In this document: in pieces, positions 1-11,708 of the stretch
How positions within the stretch are numbered: position 1 is the stretch's first letter
How the letters are laid out: the number at the start of each line of letters is the position of its first letter
From: Cichorium intybus
Lineage: Eukaryota > Streptophyta > Magnoliopsida > Asterales > Asteraceae
DNA length: 64,000 nt
Assembly (NCBI GenBank): GCA_023525715.1
Contig: CM042012.1
Location: forward strand, 49,800,464-49,864,463
Direction of reading: 5' to 3'
Translations under genes and position numbers: made by a program
Notes under the pieces: generated by a model
Told to the model about the DNA's origin: nothing
Seen by the model: only the letters and a program-made list of their open reading frames with translations
The model's database searches: none

Positions 1-102
1 GAACTTCTTAAGGTTGGAAATATTTTTTTAATTAATAAATAAATAGCTAAAAAGCAATTATATAACCGGAATATGCGATTCCTATTCCGATTCCGATTTC
101 AG

Positions 103-995
103 CTTGATGATGTCATCGATCTTGTGATTCCAAGAGGCAGCAACAAACTTGTTTCCCAAATAAAATCTTCAACCAAAATTCCCGTTCTAGGTCATGCAGG
201 TAAGAATACAATTTCACTTCACAATGATGTAATAATTCAATCTTAATTTTTAGACGGAATTTGTCATGTCTATGTTGACAATATGCCGATATGAAAATGG
301 CAAAAAAAATAGTTTTGGACGCGAAAACAGATTACCCATCTGCATGTAATGCTATGGTATCCAATTATTCATCTTCCTTAAATCTTGTTTTTTTTTTTTT
401 CTATTTTTTCTTTTTCAACAGGAAACACTTCTTCTTCATAAAGACTTGCTGCAAGATAATGGTGCCAACGAGCTTCTCACTGAACTTAACACAAAAGGTG
501 CAATTTAATTTATAATTTTTCTTGTTATTTAAATGATTATACGTATAACGTATTTATTTCAGGTGTTAATATTTTTGGCGGTCCAAAAGCAAGCTCGTTA
601 CTTGATCTTCCGGAAGCATCTTCATTTCATCAGGAGTACAGTTCATTGTCTTGCATAGTTGAAATTGTGGATGACGTGTATGCCGCCATTTATCATATAA
701 ACAAACATGGAAGGCATGTATTTTTTTGTAATCATATTCGTTTTCATGTTCTAAAATATAACATCGTATTGTCACACAAGACCACAAAGCTGCAGATTCT
801 TTTCTACGTCAAGTTGACAGGTATATATAATAATAGAAACAAATGAAAATAGGATGATATAAATTATAAGTAATACACAAATTCTATTTCTTGTATTTAC
901 TTTTAGTAGTAATTATATACTCTTGCAGTGCTGTCGTGTTTCACAGTGCAAGTACAAGATTCAGTGATGGGTTTCGTTTTGGGCTTGGTGCGGAG
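103..995 (+). pseudogene. P5CS: Delta-1-pyrroline-5-carboxylate synthase fragment (gamma-glutamyl-phosphate reductase domain), decayed
   Basis: P5CS is the bifunctional enzyme that makes proline from glutamate. Only middle exons of its reductase domain are present. Exon-like blocks are 103-199 (reads LDDVIDLVIPRGSNKLVSQI), 254-356 (DGICHVYVD, then IVLDAKTDYPSACNAM), 422-497 (ETLLLHKDLL), 563-713 (VNIFGGPKASSLLDLPEA), about 780-820 (DHKAADSFLRQVD) and 929-995 (SAVVFHSASTRFSDGFRFGL). Most borders show AG acceptors and GT donors; the 563-713 block ends at a GC donor (GCATGT). A one-base loss near 282 shifts the frame, because block 254-356 is 103 nt where 104 are needed. The block before 780 has lost its expected coding start. 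Upstream and downstream P5CS exons are absent, and a transposon lies 94 bp beyond the last exon. I infer a non-functional duplicated fragment. The family call is firm; the pseudogene call rests on the frameshift. Confidence 0.85.
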
Positions 996-1088
996 GTATT
1001 AATTAAATTCATAGTTTAGGGCTGAACGAGAGGGGAGAATCTGTTAGTTTAGGGCTGTTCCTTGATTTCATGTAAGAAATTTTACTTA

Positions 1089-2447
1089 GGTGCTGTTTGT
1101 TTTTGAAGAGGTAAAAGGTCTGTAGTCTGCGGACCACATCTGTAGCAGAAGAGGTGGACCAAATGTCTGCAGTCTGCAAAGAGAAGACCGTTTGTTTTTT
1201 AAAGTCTGCAAACGGTAAAATAATTTCTGCAAAGAACACAAAAAAAACACATTTTCTGGACATATGAACATTATTCCACAGCAAATGCATTCTAGAAATC
1301 AGCAAAAAAACACCAAGAAATCAGCAAAAAAACATAAAGAATTTCATAAACAAGTCACCAAGAAATCTGCAAAGAACAATCAATAAGGCAAAATCAGATT
1401 TCCCGAAAAAATGTTCACATTACAGCAACAATCAAGAACCGAAAGAACAGTCTAAAAGACAAATACCACCAAAAAAACACAGCCCACCCAAAACAAAACA
1501 AAATCTAGGTATAACTGCTAAGAACAACCCAATAGAGGACTTAGGGGTAAATATGTCCAGCAGCCCCAAAACAACCAAACCATGGACAAAACAGCCAGAA
1601 CCTGCAGCACCATATACCATTACAGCTGAAGAGAACTTCAAATAACCAACTGAATGCAGAAATACACCAGAGTAAATTCATCCATATGTTTATCAGACCC
1701 CAGCAGCTCCAAACATAAGGCCAACCGCATGCAGAAAAACACCAGGGGTAAATTCGTTCATATGTAAACAAGGCCAATCAGCTCAGAACTCAAAATGACT
1801 TTTGCGAGATATAAGAACCAGGGGTAAATTTGTCCATGAGCCACCAAAATCTTAGCATTACCAATAGACTTCAAGAAACAGGGGGATTTTTTTGTCCATG
1901 AGCCACCAAAATCTTAGCAACAATCAAGTAATTGGGAATCTGATATAAACCCTAACAACAAATTAGGATTTGTAGCATGAATTGTAACTAGAAACAAGAA
2001 ACAAGGAACAATTGGTCGGATTTTTGAAACCTTAACCGGAAAAAATGAATTCAAGGTCAGAAAAAACGAATTCGTCGGATTGTTTACCTGTGGCGGCGAC
2101 GGAGACTGTCCAGGTGGAGGTCGGTTGGCTTCTCCGACGGCGATTGGCTTGGCGGCGACGGCAGATGGCTGGACGGCGACGACAGATGGGTTGGACCGTT
2201 GGAGGATTGCAATTCGCGTTTGAGGATTTTTTACGTCTGCCGTGTTTTTCCTAAGGCGTGTTTTTTAATTGCAGAAGAGGTTAGAAGTGATAGGGTTATG
2301 TCTTCAGCAGGAAGAGGTCTGGCAGACCTTTTTAGGTCTGCCGTCTGCGAGAAAACAAACGATCTTCAAAAGAAAGCCTCTGCGCGCGTCTGCAAACCTG
2401 CAGACAAAAGAGGTTAGAAGTGCTTCTGAAAAAAAACAAACAGCTCC
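1089..2447. mobile_element. Non-autonomous PIF/Harbinger-like DNA transposon
   Basis: Both ends carry a terminal inverted repeat: the left reads GGTGCTGTTTGTTTTT and the right, reverse-complemented, GGAGCTGTTTGTTTTT, 15 of 16 identical. The element is flanked by the 3-bp duplication TTA (1086-1088 and 2448-2450), as expected of the PIF/Harbinger superfamily (TWA target). Subterminal regions at both ends are rich in GTCTGCAG-type motifs. The 1.36-kb interior has no transposase-like ORF. It holds a short direct repeat (TCCATGAGCCACCAAAATCT near 1835 and 1896) and a GC-rich GGCGACGG-rich patch at 2090-2200 that may be acquired sequence. It depends on a transposase supplied elsewhere. Confidence 0.8.
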
Positions 2448-2528
2448 TTAGTGATTATATTATTCTACATTCGTTTGTCTAATCAAGTGTGGTAATTCTA
2501 ATGTGGGAGTTTCTATATTATCCTACTA

Positions 2529-2951
2529 AGATTGTCAAGATCGGAATCTTACGTAAGATCGTTTTATGTTTTGGAAGATCGTGATCGTAAGATCGGATCG
2601 GGATCGGGATCAAGATCCTACCAATGAATTAGTCTCCAAATTTTCTCTTTAGTACCAATTATAACTCTGTCTGTTAAAACATCAATGATAAAATCAAAAA
2701 GTTAACTTCTTAAGCATGAACAATGGTTCTTTTAGCTAGACACCACAAAAATTTAGGAAGAAAAAACATCTTGAGTAGAAAAACAAACAAGTTCATCATG
2801 ACCATCTACAACTAGATGTGAGATCGGATCGGATACTTAGGATCCTAAGATTCTAGTATAGATCTTATTTCTATGATCGGGATCGTTTTTTAATTGGAGG
2901 ATCTTAAAATCGTAAGATCTTAAAATCAAGATTGGGATCTTAACAACCATG
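2529..2951. mobile_element. MULE-like MITE
   Basis: The ends are inverted copies around the core TTGTCAAGATC (left) and TTGTTAAGATC (right, reverse complement), about 17 of 21 matching. The 9-bp direct duplication ATCCTACTA lies outside at 2520-2528 and 2952-2960. A 9-bp target duplication suggests the Mutator superfamily. There is no coding capacity. The interior repeats GATCGGATC/AAGATC words. The exact end base is uncertain by one to three nucleotides. Confidence 0.65.
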
Positions 2952-3318
2952 ATCCTACTAATTCTACATTCGCTTATCATTTTCCTTTTAATATTAGTCA
3001 CATTGGTTTCGCGCTGTCTTTTTTGAGCTTCATCACAAGGAGTATGATGGACAAACCCATGGATGTTCACTTTGTCTTTTTTCTGTTCGCGATATTTAAA
3101 TTTGATCATATTTATAAAATCATTTAGTAATTAGTACAAAAATAAATCTAAAAACGAGTTCAAATCATTAGACAATCAAGATCATCTTTATATGCTAATA
3201 TTCTTATAACTTATAAGAACCATCAAGTCTCTAACAACGCAAAACCCAAAAGCATTTAATAATAATTCATCCACAAAGCCCATCAAAATCAAAAATTAAT
3301 TCAAAAGAAACAAACTCT

Positions 3319-4633
3319 TTAAGCCTCTACAAACTTCTTAAGATTCTTCAACCAGTTCGTGTACTCTCTGTGCTCCTTGTTCACCATATACTCATGCAAA
3401 AAATTTGTCACACTCGGTTTAATTCCTCTAATCTCCAAATACTTATGAAACGCCTTCTGCAAATTCTCATCCAATTCACTGCACACAAAATTCAAACAAA
3501 AAACATTCTTAAAAACCAATGAAACTAAAAAGAATTATAATTATACCCAAATTAGAAATAAGAAGAAGACTGACTCGAATCTTGGTCCTTCATATGGAAG
3601 TTGGTCTTCAGCCATGTCTGGATCTTTGACTGATAAGCTATCGATAACAATCTCATCAGCATAAGCAGTGACACCGAATTCCAAACAGGGCCCACCTGTT
3701 TTGGAGACTTTTATAACCATTGGGAGACTTGATTGGTTGTCTTTTTCAGTATCATCATCTGCATCATCATCTTCATCGTCTTCTTGACCTGTAACAAGGC
3801 TTGATGGTTCAACTTCAACAAGGATTGATTCACCTTGGTATTCTCTGCTTAAGGATACTGTTTGTTGTCCAGGGTTGTCGTTGAGTTCAAAAGGGAAGCC
3901 ATCTGGAACCCCCTCACCCTGCAGAGAATCAAAGGACATTAAACTGGATTATTAGGGTTACATTAGTACTGATTAGTTCTTGATACTGTCAAAGATCAAA
4001 GAAAATTAAATTGCATCTGGTTTTTGAAGTTCGTCCACCAAAAATTTCGTATAGTATTTGATATCAAGAGAATCTGGAAGATACTGAGTTGAAATCTCGG
4101 ATCAAAAGAGAGATCTAGTACTGGAAGAGATGAGTTTACAAGTTGAATTTGCAAACGAACTGCAATGCTTGCTTCAATTTCAAGACATCGTAGGATAATT
4201 GGTTTATGATATACAAATAAAAAAATTGATCGAAATTAATACATTTCATAGCATGAATTTGATTCCTACATGATCTCGGCAGGGAATGATTAATGAACAA
4301 TTTACAGAATATGTGAGAATATTATAAAAGCATGCTGCGAAAACTGACCTCCTCGAAGCTCTCTTCAGAGCATTTAATCTCAGATTCGATAACTCTGAGA
4401 AGCGACTCGTCGGAACTCGGTCGTTTCAGAGCAGGAGAAGCCGAATAAGAAAATCGAGAAACTGAAGGAACCAAAAAGCTGTTATCGGAAATGATCTTCC
4501 GAGTGTGATTAACGGCGGTGAACAAAGCACCACCGCAGGGGTGGTTGAAGTTTCTTTGACCGCCCAATAATCGAGCGGCGAAAGGCGCGACTGATGAAGC
4601 TGATCGGCGAAGCATTATAGTATTGAGAGCCAT
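3319..4633 (-). CDS. Mitochondrial glycoprotein family (MAM33/p32-like) protein
   Basis: Three exons on the minus strand: 4349-4633, 3575-3918 and 3319-3478. All junctions have GT donors and AG acceptors, and together they give 789 nt, a protein of 262 residues. The N-terminus (MALNTIMLRRSASSVAPFAA) is basic, serine/alanine-rich and free of acidic residues, typical of a mitochondrial presequence. Exon 2 begins with the family's IPDGFPFE-like stretch (here VPDGFPFELNDNPGQQTVSL), then an acidic loop at about residues 141-155 (EDDEDDDADDDTEKD). The C-terminus has LDENLQKAFHKYLEIRGIKP and ends NLKKFVEA, matching the p32 fold that forms an acidic doughnut trimer. Family members act in the mitochondrial matrix in complex assembly and RNA-related roles; the exact role here is not shown by sequence. 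The start is the first ATG of the presequence. The gene looks intact. Confidence 0.92.
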
Positions 4634-4939
4634 TTCTTCAAGGTTTTCGTGAGCAAGGGGTTTTGGAATTGGGGGTTTAAGGATGTTAGGGTTTTACGAG
4701 AAGCTGCTAATGAGGGTGCGGCGCTTCTATAAGTCCTCCGATTCCTTTGGGTATATTTCAACGCAAGAGGGTTTAAGGTGCCAAAAAAATCCAAGCCGTT
4801 GGATTACTTTTATAACAAGAGGGGTCAATTTTATAAAATTTGAGTCAATATTATAAATTAATTCCAATGAATGATAATAACATGAAAATTAACAAAACCT
4901 AAGCTCCATGATTCGACATAGCAATAACCCATTTTATAT
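4634..4939. other. Presumed promoter and 5' flank of the MAM33-like gene
   Basis: AT-rich non-coding DNA upstream (to the right) of the minus-strand MAM33-like start codon. I see no repeat or ORF and no convincing TATA box. Confidence 0.4.
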
Positions 4940-5560
4940 CCATCAATTGCTTCATGTTTCTTCGGGTGATGATAGTTCGGCTTTTAAATGGATTGCTTGG
5001 ACTCGTTAAAAATCAATTGTTTCTTGTAGAGATTTTTCCAGGAGCGGATTCTGGTTATTCTCTTAATCTAAGTCGTCGAGGCATCTATTTACAGTTTCTC
5101 AGTTGTCAATGCTGCTCGACAAATACGGAAGACACTAATCATCTTTTTTTCACTTGATCCTTCGTGCGTGAAGTTTGGGAACCGTTCCTATCTTGGTCGA
5201 ACATTTTCCCTGTCCCTACTCTGGATTTAGATGAGTTGGTTCTAAAGTTGCACGGGAATGGGATGAGCAAAAATTTCATCAAAATTGTCTACTTGGCCAT
5301 TTTGATGGTTTGAAAGGGGATGAACTTGGTTTTCAAAAAATTCTTCTACAAAGACGACGACTGATATTCAAATAATTTCTTTCAATTTGATTAAGAATCA
5401 GGCTAAGCTTAAGGGTCTTAATTGGAATTTATGGTATTTTTTCTCCTTTTGCTTGCTTGTTATAACTTTATGTATCAGTTTCTAGCATCTTGGTATATCT
5501 AATCTATATATCCACCGTTCTATAAAAACCAACATTTGCACATATATGTATAACCGACAA
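4940..5560 (+). mobile_element. 5'-truncated LINE (L1-like) remnant, zinc-binding RT C-terminal region
   Basis: Frame +1 from 4954 reads a zf-RVT-like segment: LNLSRRGIYLQFLSCQCCST, then NTEDTNHLFF, a stop in place of the expected cysteine codon at about 5156, then SFVREVW. This Cys/His pattern with the downstream REVW motif is typical of the C-terminal end of plant non-LTR reverse transcriptases. The rest is frame-broken (for example stops near 5310). A T-rich 3' tail region follows. No catalytic RT domain and no target duplication was found, so this is a dead 3' fragment. Confidence 0.7.
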
Positions 5561-5635
5561 GTTATTGTAAATCCTTATCAATGTTTTTTTCAAGTTTTAG
5601 CTAAAAATAAAATATTTTTCATTTTAGACCAATTC

Positions 5636-5636
<1 letters not shown>

Positions 5637-5678
<42 letters not shown>
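5637..5678. repeat. (ATT)n microsatellite
   Basis: Uninterrupted ATT trinucleotide run of about 14 units. Confidence 0.97.
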
Positions 5679-5679
<1 letters not shown>

Positions 5680-6302
5680 CACAAAATTATTATTACAGCT
5701 TTAAATTTATATATTTAGTCCAAAACAATATTTGAACCTTCAATGTTTGATTGATGGATACATTTCTATAAATTTCCAATACCGTTGGGTCACAAACTCT
5801 TTGATAACATTACAAATCACATTGTTTATATATAGACATTAAAACATTTTTCAAATTTTCAATTCCAATCAAACTAAAAACATGTATTAATATTATGAAA
5901 ATCAAAAATCAATTAAAATAATAACATTTTAAGAAAAAAATACTTTTGTTGTGATAAATACTCCACCTAGGGATGAGTACGGGTCCGAAACAGAAACCAA
6001 AATTGGTCATTCCATGGAACCGAAGACCGGACCAATGTGTAAGATATACATCACCTGATATACAATTACATATATTTCTTTTGAAGTAGAGTAAAATAAT
6101 AAATAAACAAGAACTTACAATATCTCATTATTAAATTTGGTCCATAAACCTTATGCAATAAGAACCTAAATAACTCAACCAACCATTTATTCTATTTACA
6201 CGACAAAATTACACATTACAACAACCACCCTTAAACGACAACAAAAATTAAAAACCTTCAAAACAAAACACATTTTAAACCAACCAACACAAAATAAAAA
6301 CA
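5679..6302. other. AT-rich intergenic DNA with a hAT-MITE-like end
   Basis: No gene. At about 5968-6036 there is TAGGGATGAGTACGGGTCCG followed by GGAACCGAAGACCGGACC. The same TAGGGAT/ACCGGAACCG vocabulary occurs at both ends of the element at 10621-11708, so this is probably one end of a related small DNA transposon. The part adjoining 6302 is the presumed 3' UTR and polyadenylation region of the minus-strand GDP-mannose pyrophosphorylase gene. Confidence 0.45.
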
Positions 6303-8344
6303 CTACATAACAATCTCGGGCTTCAAGATACTCACCTTAATCTCCTTATGTGGCAAAACCACACCACCATTACTATAAACCTCATCACAAACATGAACAT
6401 CTTCCCCCAAAATCGTCATATTCTCAACCCGGGCCCACTGGCCCACGGTCGAATGCCACCCAATAATACTACCCGATATACACGCGTGCATTTTAACCCT
6501 AACCCCCCGCATCACGGTGCACCGAGACAACCGCACCCCCGACTCCACCACGCACCCGGGCCCGATTGCAACATCGGGCCCAATCAAACACCCGTCACCG
6601 ATTTTAGCACTTTCGTGGACCAAAACGTTCCCGATTATGTGGGGCCCGGTTGCTAATTTTGGCGATTGTTTTTTTCTTAGAGAGTCGAGGTAGAGTCGGA
6701 GTCCGGTTATGTAGTCTTTTGGTTGGCCGATGTCCATCCAAAAACCGGGTAGGACCATTGCGAATAGTTGGTTTGATTGTGCGATTTTTGGGAAGATTTC
6801 TTTTTCGATTGAAGTTGGTTTGAGTTCGATTCGGTTGAGAATTGAGGGGTTTAAAAGGTAAATTCCCGCGTTGATTTTGTTACCGACGAATATTTTTGGT
6901 TTTTCGACGAATCTTTCGACTTTTCCGGTTGATTCTTCCATTACTACCACACCGTATTTTGACGGCTCGTCGACCTATAAAGATTTAGTAAAAAGTTAAA
7001 AAGGTAAAAAAATGTAAAAAGGTAAAAAAGTACATGCTCTTTTTGATTTCTTTTTTACTTAATAGACTTAATGGACGGTACTTGATATGATAAGCTATAT
7101 AAGCTATATAATAGTGTTACTTTTTGAATTAATGCAGAAAGAGAGAAAAAAGGGTTTCCTCGTTAGGTTTTAACTTTTTACAAATTTCTAATTATTTGTA
7201 CAAGAAATAGGAATGTATTTTTGTTTGTTTGTTAATTGTTTTTTTTTATTATAGCAAATTACTTTAATTTCTTCCTATTACTCGTACTTTGAGAATATTG
7301 CCTATTTATTATGTCATCCAAATGAAAAAGAATTTTTATTTTTGTAATTGAGTGTATTATTTAAAGTACAATATTGTAATAAGTGGAAAAATTCGAAGTG
7401 CGATGTTATAAAAGATGGAAATGTCTTAATAAGATAAAAATTGAAAGTACAATGTTGTAATAAAAAGAAATGAAAGTAAGATGCTATAATAAACAATTAT
7501 ATTAAAGTACGTTGCTATTTCTTGCATTTAGCCCTTAAACATCATTTATTTAAACAACACTTAATAAAAAAGGAAAACTTTTAAGTAAAGAATTTAGTAT
7601 TTACCTTGGTGACCATTATTGAAGCTTCACCACCATGGGATTTGTGGAATGCAATCATTTCTTTAAGGGGATATTCACTAATAACATCACTATTAAGCAC
7701 AAAAAACGGTTCCCCGGATTCATCTGCTAATTTGTCCCTAGCCAGAGCTAGCGGGCCCGCAGTTCCAAGTGGCTCGGTCTCTTGTGAGCATGTAATCTTT
7801 ATCCCGAGTTTAGTTTCAAAATCCTTCAAGAAATTAAGCATAACCTACATAAACAAAAATAAAAAATCAAAACTTTATTCAAACATAAGAATCCATGTGT
7901 CTTTACAAAAACAAGCAAGGGTTTGAGTCTCAGCAGCTACAGTCCCTGACAGACTGACAGACAGCTGTGTACCTGATTTACATCTGACATGATGTTTCTG
8001 CCAGTGTGGGCCAGTTCCAGTTCAGGGGTTGTCAGAAGAATAACCCTTTTGCAGAATCAGTTATATAGTACAAAAAACCTAAAATTTTACCTCGGGTTGG
8101 TAATTGATAGCAAGAACTACTTCAGTGACTCCTATAGCCTTCAGAGCTTCAATCTAATACAAAAGAATATATAAATTATCATCGAAACATAATTTTTTTA
8201 TAAAAAAGAAGGGGTTGAAGCTTTTATATATACCTGGTGAAGGATCATAGGTTTGTTGGCAAAGTCAACAAGAGGTTTTGGGAAGCTGAGAGTCAAAGGC
8301 CTCAACCGAGTTCCAAATCCTCCAACAAGAATAAGAGCTTTCAT
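6303..8344 (-). CDS. GMPP: Mannose-1-phosphate guanylyltransferase (GDP-mannose pyrophosphorylase)
   Basis: Four coding exons on the minus strand: 8234-8344, 8091-8153, 7605-7844 and 6303-6974. They give 361 residues, the usual plant length, with GT/AG at every junction and lengths that keep frame (37, 21, 80 and 223 residues). The enzyme condenses mannose-1-phosphate with GTP to GDP-mannose in the cytosol, feeding ascorbate, cell-wall glycan and protein-glycosylation pathways (the Arabidopsis relative is CYT1/VTC1). Visible motifs are the nucleotidyl-transferase signature GGFGTRLRPLT at residues 8-18, FPKP at 21-24, NSD at 109-111 (metal and nucleotide binding), FVEKP at 160-164, and the C-terminal left-handed beta-helix with hexapeptide repeats from about residue 255 to the end (IGDGCLIGPDVAIGPGCVV). 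The start is fixed by MKALILVGG. No lesion was seen, so the gene is probably functional. Confidence 0.97.
7330..7540. repeat. Degenerate short tandem repeat inside GMPP intron 3
   Basis: The word AAAGTACNATGYTRTAATAA recurs about four times in diverged form (near 7364, 7396, 7444 and 7474) within the 630-bp intron between exons 3 and 4. It has no coding role and could be a MITE remnant. Confidence 0.45.
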
Positions 8345-9960
8345 GGTGGAAGTTCTAAGTATTCAAGAAACTATTAGAATCTTGAAAAGAGAATTTTATT
8401 TAATTAAACTCTTGTTGAAAAGTATACTACATTCCTTCTATTTAAAGACTAAGAAAGATGTGTATTATTTGTTGACATATCGGTATGTCATAAAAGCAAG
8501 CAATTTCACTTCAAAAAGATAAAAATGTCGGTGTTTTGTATGCCAAATATAGAAATAAATAATTATTAATTACACAATAAGAAATCGAGATCACAATATT
8601 TACACAACTTAATAGGTTACCTACTTCCATGTTCCATATTATAATTGCTATTAGGGCAAAATAGAGAAAAACAATTGTAGTGATTAAATAAACCATTATA
8701 CTTTTTTTTTACTCTTAAAAAAAATATGTTTCTTAAGGTGTACTACTGTCTAAATTGAGCTTCATGTCCAAAAATTCTTGGTGGGATTAGTAAAGAAGAT
8801 GACTTTGAACCGGATGTGACGCGAAACAGCCAATTTTTTTGACACGTGTCATTATATTAATAAGAAAAATAGAAAAAGGAAAGAAATCCAGCTTGTTACA
8901 GGCTGGAATGGAATTCTTTAATCTTTATATAGTATAGACTTCATCTAGTGACAAGTGACATATGAAACATTTGGTTGTTGTACTCATTTTTATTTTTTCT
9001 TCCTTTTTGATGATTTAAAGAGCTTGTACTTCTATATGGAGACCTTATATACAGTTATACTGACTTATTTGACAGAACAAGAAGAATTTAGGGTTTCTAA
9101 ATATAAGAAAGCATACCAACAAGAAACAAATGGTGCTTTCAAGATAGAAGATGAATTGATGATAAGGCAACATGGTTTTAAGATCCATATGACAAATAAA
9201 ACCTGATTTACTTACTTTTAAGCAAGGTTTTGAACTCCAAACATATTATCAGAGTTCTCTTTTGCTAATAAAATTTATCTCAAACCAGAATTAAACTTCA
9301 TGGCAGAATGTAATCCAGTTTAATGAACTATCTGTAACTCACTAGAAGCGTATTCATGTGTTGTGATTTCAAATCTTCAGATAACATGATGAGATCAGGA
9401 CCTAGAACCTGGATCTATTCATACATCAATGAAACGACTATTATTAGCCATTGATGAGCTAAAACTGATGACGTAAGGACAAAGAATCGGAATGATTTCT
9501 CTATTTTAATCATATAGTAATTCAGTGTTAACTTCCTGATTCAATACATTATGCAAATTATAGACTAATCCAATCAATAGCCACCCAGATCTGCTCATTA
9601 AACAAATCAAAAACACACGAATTTCACAAAAAAAAAAAAAAAAAAAGCAACTTATATTATTAAAATTCACAATGAGGGAAAGGATCTACAGCAGATAATC
9701 AATTCATAAGCAATAATTAACAACATATAAACCCTAGTACTTCCCTACATCTATACAATCAGACCCGCCAACACTTTAACGAAGCAAAACCTTCATCAAA
9801 TACAAAAATTCAAGAAACGAAAGGAGAGAAGATTACCTGATCGACAAACAGAGCTTCAATTGAAGAAGAAATTAGTCGTCAGGGAGTATCTTCTACATAC
9901 ATATTGGTAATGAGAGAAAGGGGATTATATATGCAAATGTAACGAGGAAGGAAGTCCGAT
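8345..9960 (-). promoter_or_regulatory. Probable 5'-UTR exon, leader intron and core promoter of the GMPP gene
   Basis: Nine bases upstream of the ATG the minus strand has an acceptor-like ACTTAG (about 8354-8359). At 9831-9836 there is a donor-like CAG/GTAATC on the minus strand. Between them lies 1.48 kb of AT-rich DNA with no gene of its own, a poly-A run at about 9630 and no clear transposon ends. A TATATAA motif on the minus strand lies at about 9925-9932, which would place transcription start near 9900. The model is a short 5'-UTR exon (9837 to about 9900) and a long leader intron, a layout often seen in plant housekeeping genes. This is inference; no transcript was available. Confidence 0.45.
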
Positions 9961-10620
9961 TGAGTTGGCGGAAATCCAAAATCAAAAAGGGAATGAGCTG
10001 TATAATTACAGATTGAAGTTATCTTTTCACCTTCAAACTTCGGATTCAGGCTACGCTTTATCTTTTCTTTGTATTGTAATCAACAGGAACAAATCAATGC
10101 CCTACCAATTGGTATCAACTATCAAGTATGAAGGAGTAAAGATGAATTTGTTTGTATACAAAGAAAAAGGTTGTTATTATGTTAAATTTATATATTTTTT
10201 AGTTTGATACATAGTTTAAGAAACTATTTTATGCGTAACTTAGGAAAAACTAATTAATTGCATATTCATAAATGTTAGGAATTGATAAATAAATAAATTT
10301 TGAAATGAAAAAGTATTTTATTTCCTAATATGGGTGGTGGAATTTTTCTCATACAATATACATTCAAAAATTATATCGTATGGTCGTTACTCGTTTAGTA
10401 TTTTAGTTCAGGCCTATTAATGACTTGTGTTTTAGACTGGTCTAATTTTGTGTTGAATGGTTATTAAATTTTTGGACCCATTGTGTAACATTATGGATGG
10501 ATCAAGGGTTAGACGTTTGACTTCTCCATTTTGAAGTTTAATGGTTATTAAAACTTTAAATCGGATGTAGGTGAATTTAATTAAGATGATGATGATTAAG
10601 GAGCTTTTCTAATAATGATT
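9961..10620. other. Intergenic DNA upstream of GMPP
   Basis: AT-rich sequence with a short ORF at 9965-10207 that has no recognisable domain and is probably chance. I see nothing else that can be supported. Confidence 0.4.
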
Positions 10621-11708
10621 TAGGGATCTGTATTTAAACTAGAAAATCGAAATGGACCGGAACCGAAACCGATTACGATCAGTATAGTTATTTTGTCCAG
10701 GTCCCGATTTTAATTATTGATCTTATTTGGTATTCGGGAAACCAGTTTTCGAGTCTGAGTTTAACCGGTTAATTCAGTAAAAAAGAACTGGAACCGATAT
10801 CCCAATAGTCATTTAAGGATATCACACGCCCACATGCCACTGCTATCGTGATCCAATACGAAAAAATTATCTTGGGCCAACATGACTCGTACTCCCTCCC
10901 GATTAAAGGTAATTCACTATTCCATTCTAATGTATGTGTTTTTTTTTTTTTTCTAAATTGGACAAAGAATGAGTTGACTTTAAACATGCATAACTTCTAT
11001 GTTATTAGTCCGGTTGACTTGATTATTTTTTCTAGCATTTCGTTCACGATTTGAACATAATTTTACACTATGGTTATACATTTTGGATTCATATTCATTG
11101 ACTTACATCCATTCAAACACGGTGTATCAAATCTGTCTTTTGTGTTTTAGCACTCGACAGAAAATGAGTTGACTTTAAACATGCATAACTTCTTCATTAT
11201 TTGTCTGATTTGCTTGATTTTTTTCTAGCATTTAGTTCACAATTAGAACATCATTTTACACTATGGTTATGCCTTTTTTGGATTCATATTTACTGAGTTA
11301 CAACCCTTCAAATTCAGGGTATCAAATTTGTTTTTTGTGTTTCATCATTTGACAGAAAATGAGTTGACTTTAAACGGGCATAACTTCTTCGTTATTGGTC
11401 TGATTGACTTGATTTTTTCCAGCATTTAGCTCGCAATTAGAACATAAATTTAGACTATGAGTATGTCTTTTAGTCTCATATTCATTGAGTTACAGCCCTT
11501 CAAATATAGGGTATCAAATCTTTTTTTTTAACTTCAACTATCCAGTTCCATATACAAACCCGATATTTTTAGGTAAATCGGTCCCAAGACCCGGTTTAAC
11601 GTGCCCGTACCCGAAACCGGTTACAGACATCCGGTCCGGTTTTCGGTCCTCATTATAAGCCTTGTTCAGTTAGGGTTTTTCCAGTTCCGGAACCGGTTAC
11701 ATCCCTAA
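10621..11708. mobile_element. Possible hAT-type element with an internal tandem array
   Basis: The left end reads TAGGGATCTG and the right end, reverse-complemented, TAGGGATGTAACCGG. Both subterminal regions (10640-10830 and 11560-11705) are rich in ACCGGAACCG/AAACCGGTT words in opposite orientation, as in small plant hAT elements. The middle is the 3 x 195-bp tandem array. No clear 8-bp target duplication was found and there is no transposase, so the call is tentative. Confidence 0.45.
10971..11523. repeat. Three tandem copies of a 195-bp unit
   Basis: GAGTTGACTTTAAAC starts at 10971, 11166 and 11361, an exact 195-bp spacing, and each is followed by GCATAACTTCT (ATAACTTCTTCGTTATT in later copies), a TGACTTGATT-like block, a TAGCATTT block and a CATTGAGTTACA block. 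The third unit is cut short at about 11523. Copies are about 85-90% alike by eye. No ORF runs through them. Confidence 0.85.

Noticed and set aside
9965..10207. 80-codon ORF upstream of GMPP
   Set aside because: No domain, no conserved composition; most likely chance in AT-rich DNA.
10971..11523. 195-bp repeat as centromeric satellite
   Set aside because: Only three copies, no longer array, next to ordinary genes.
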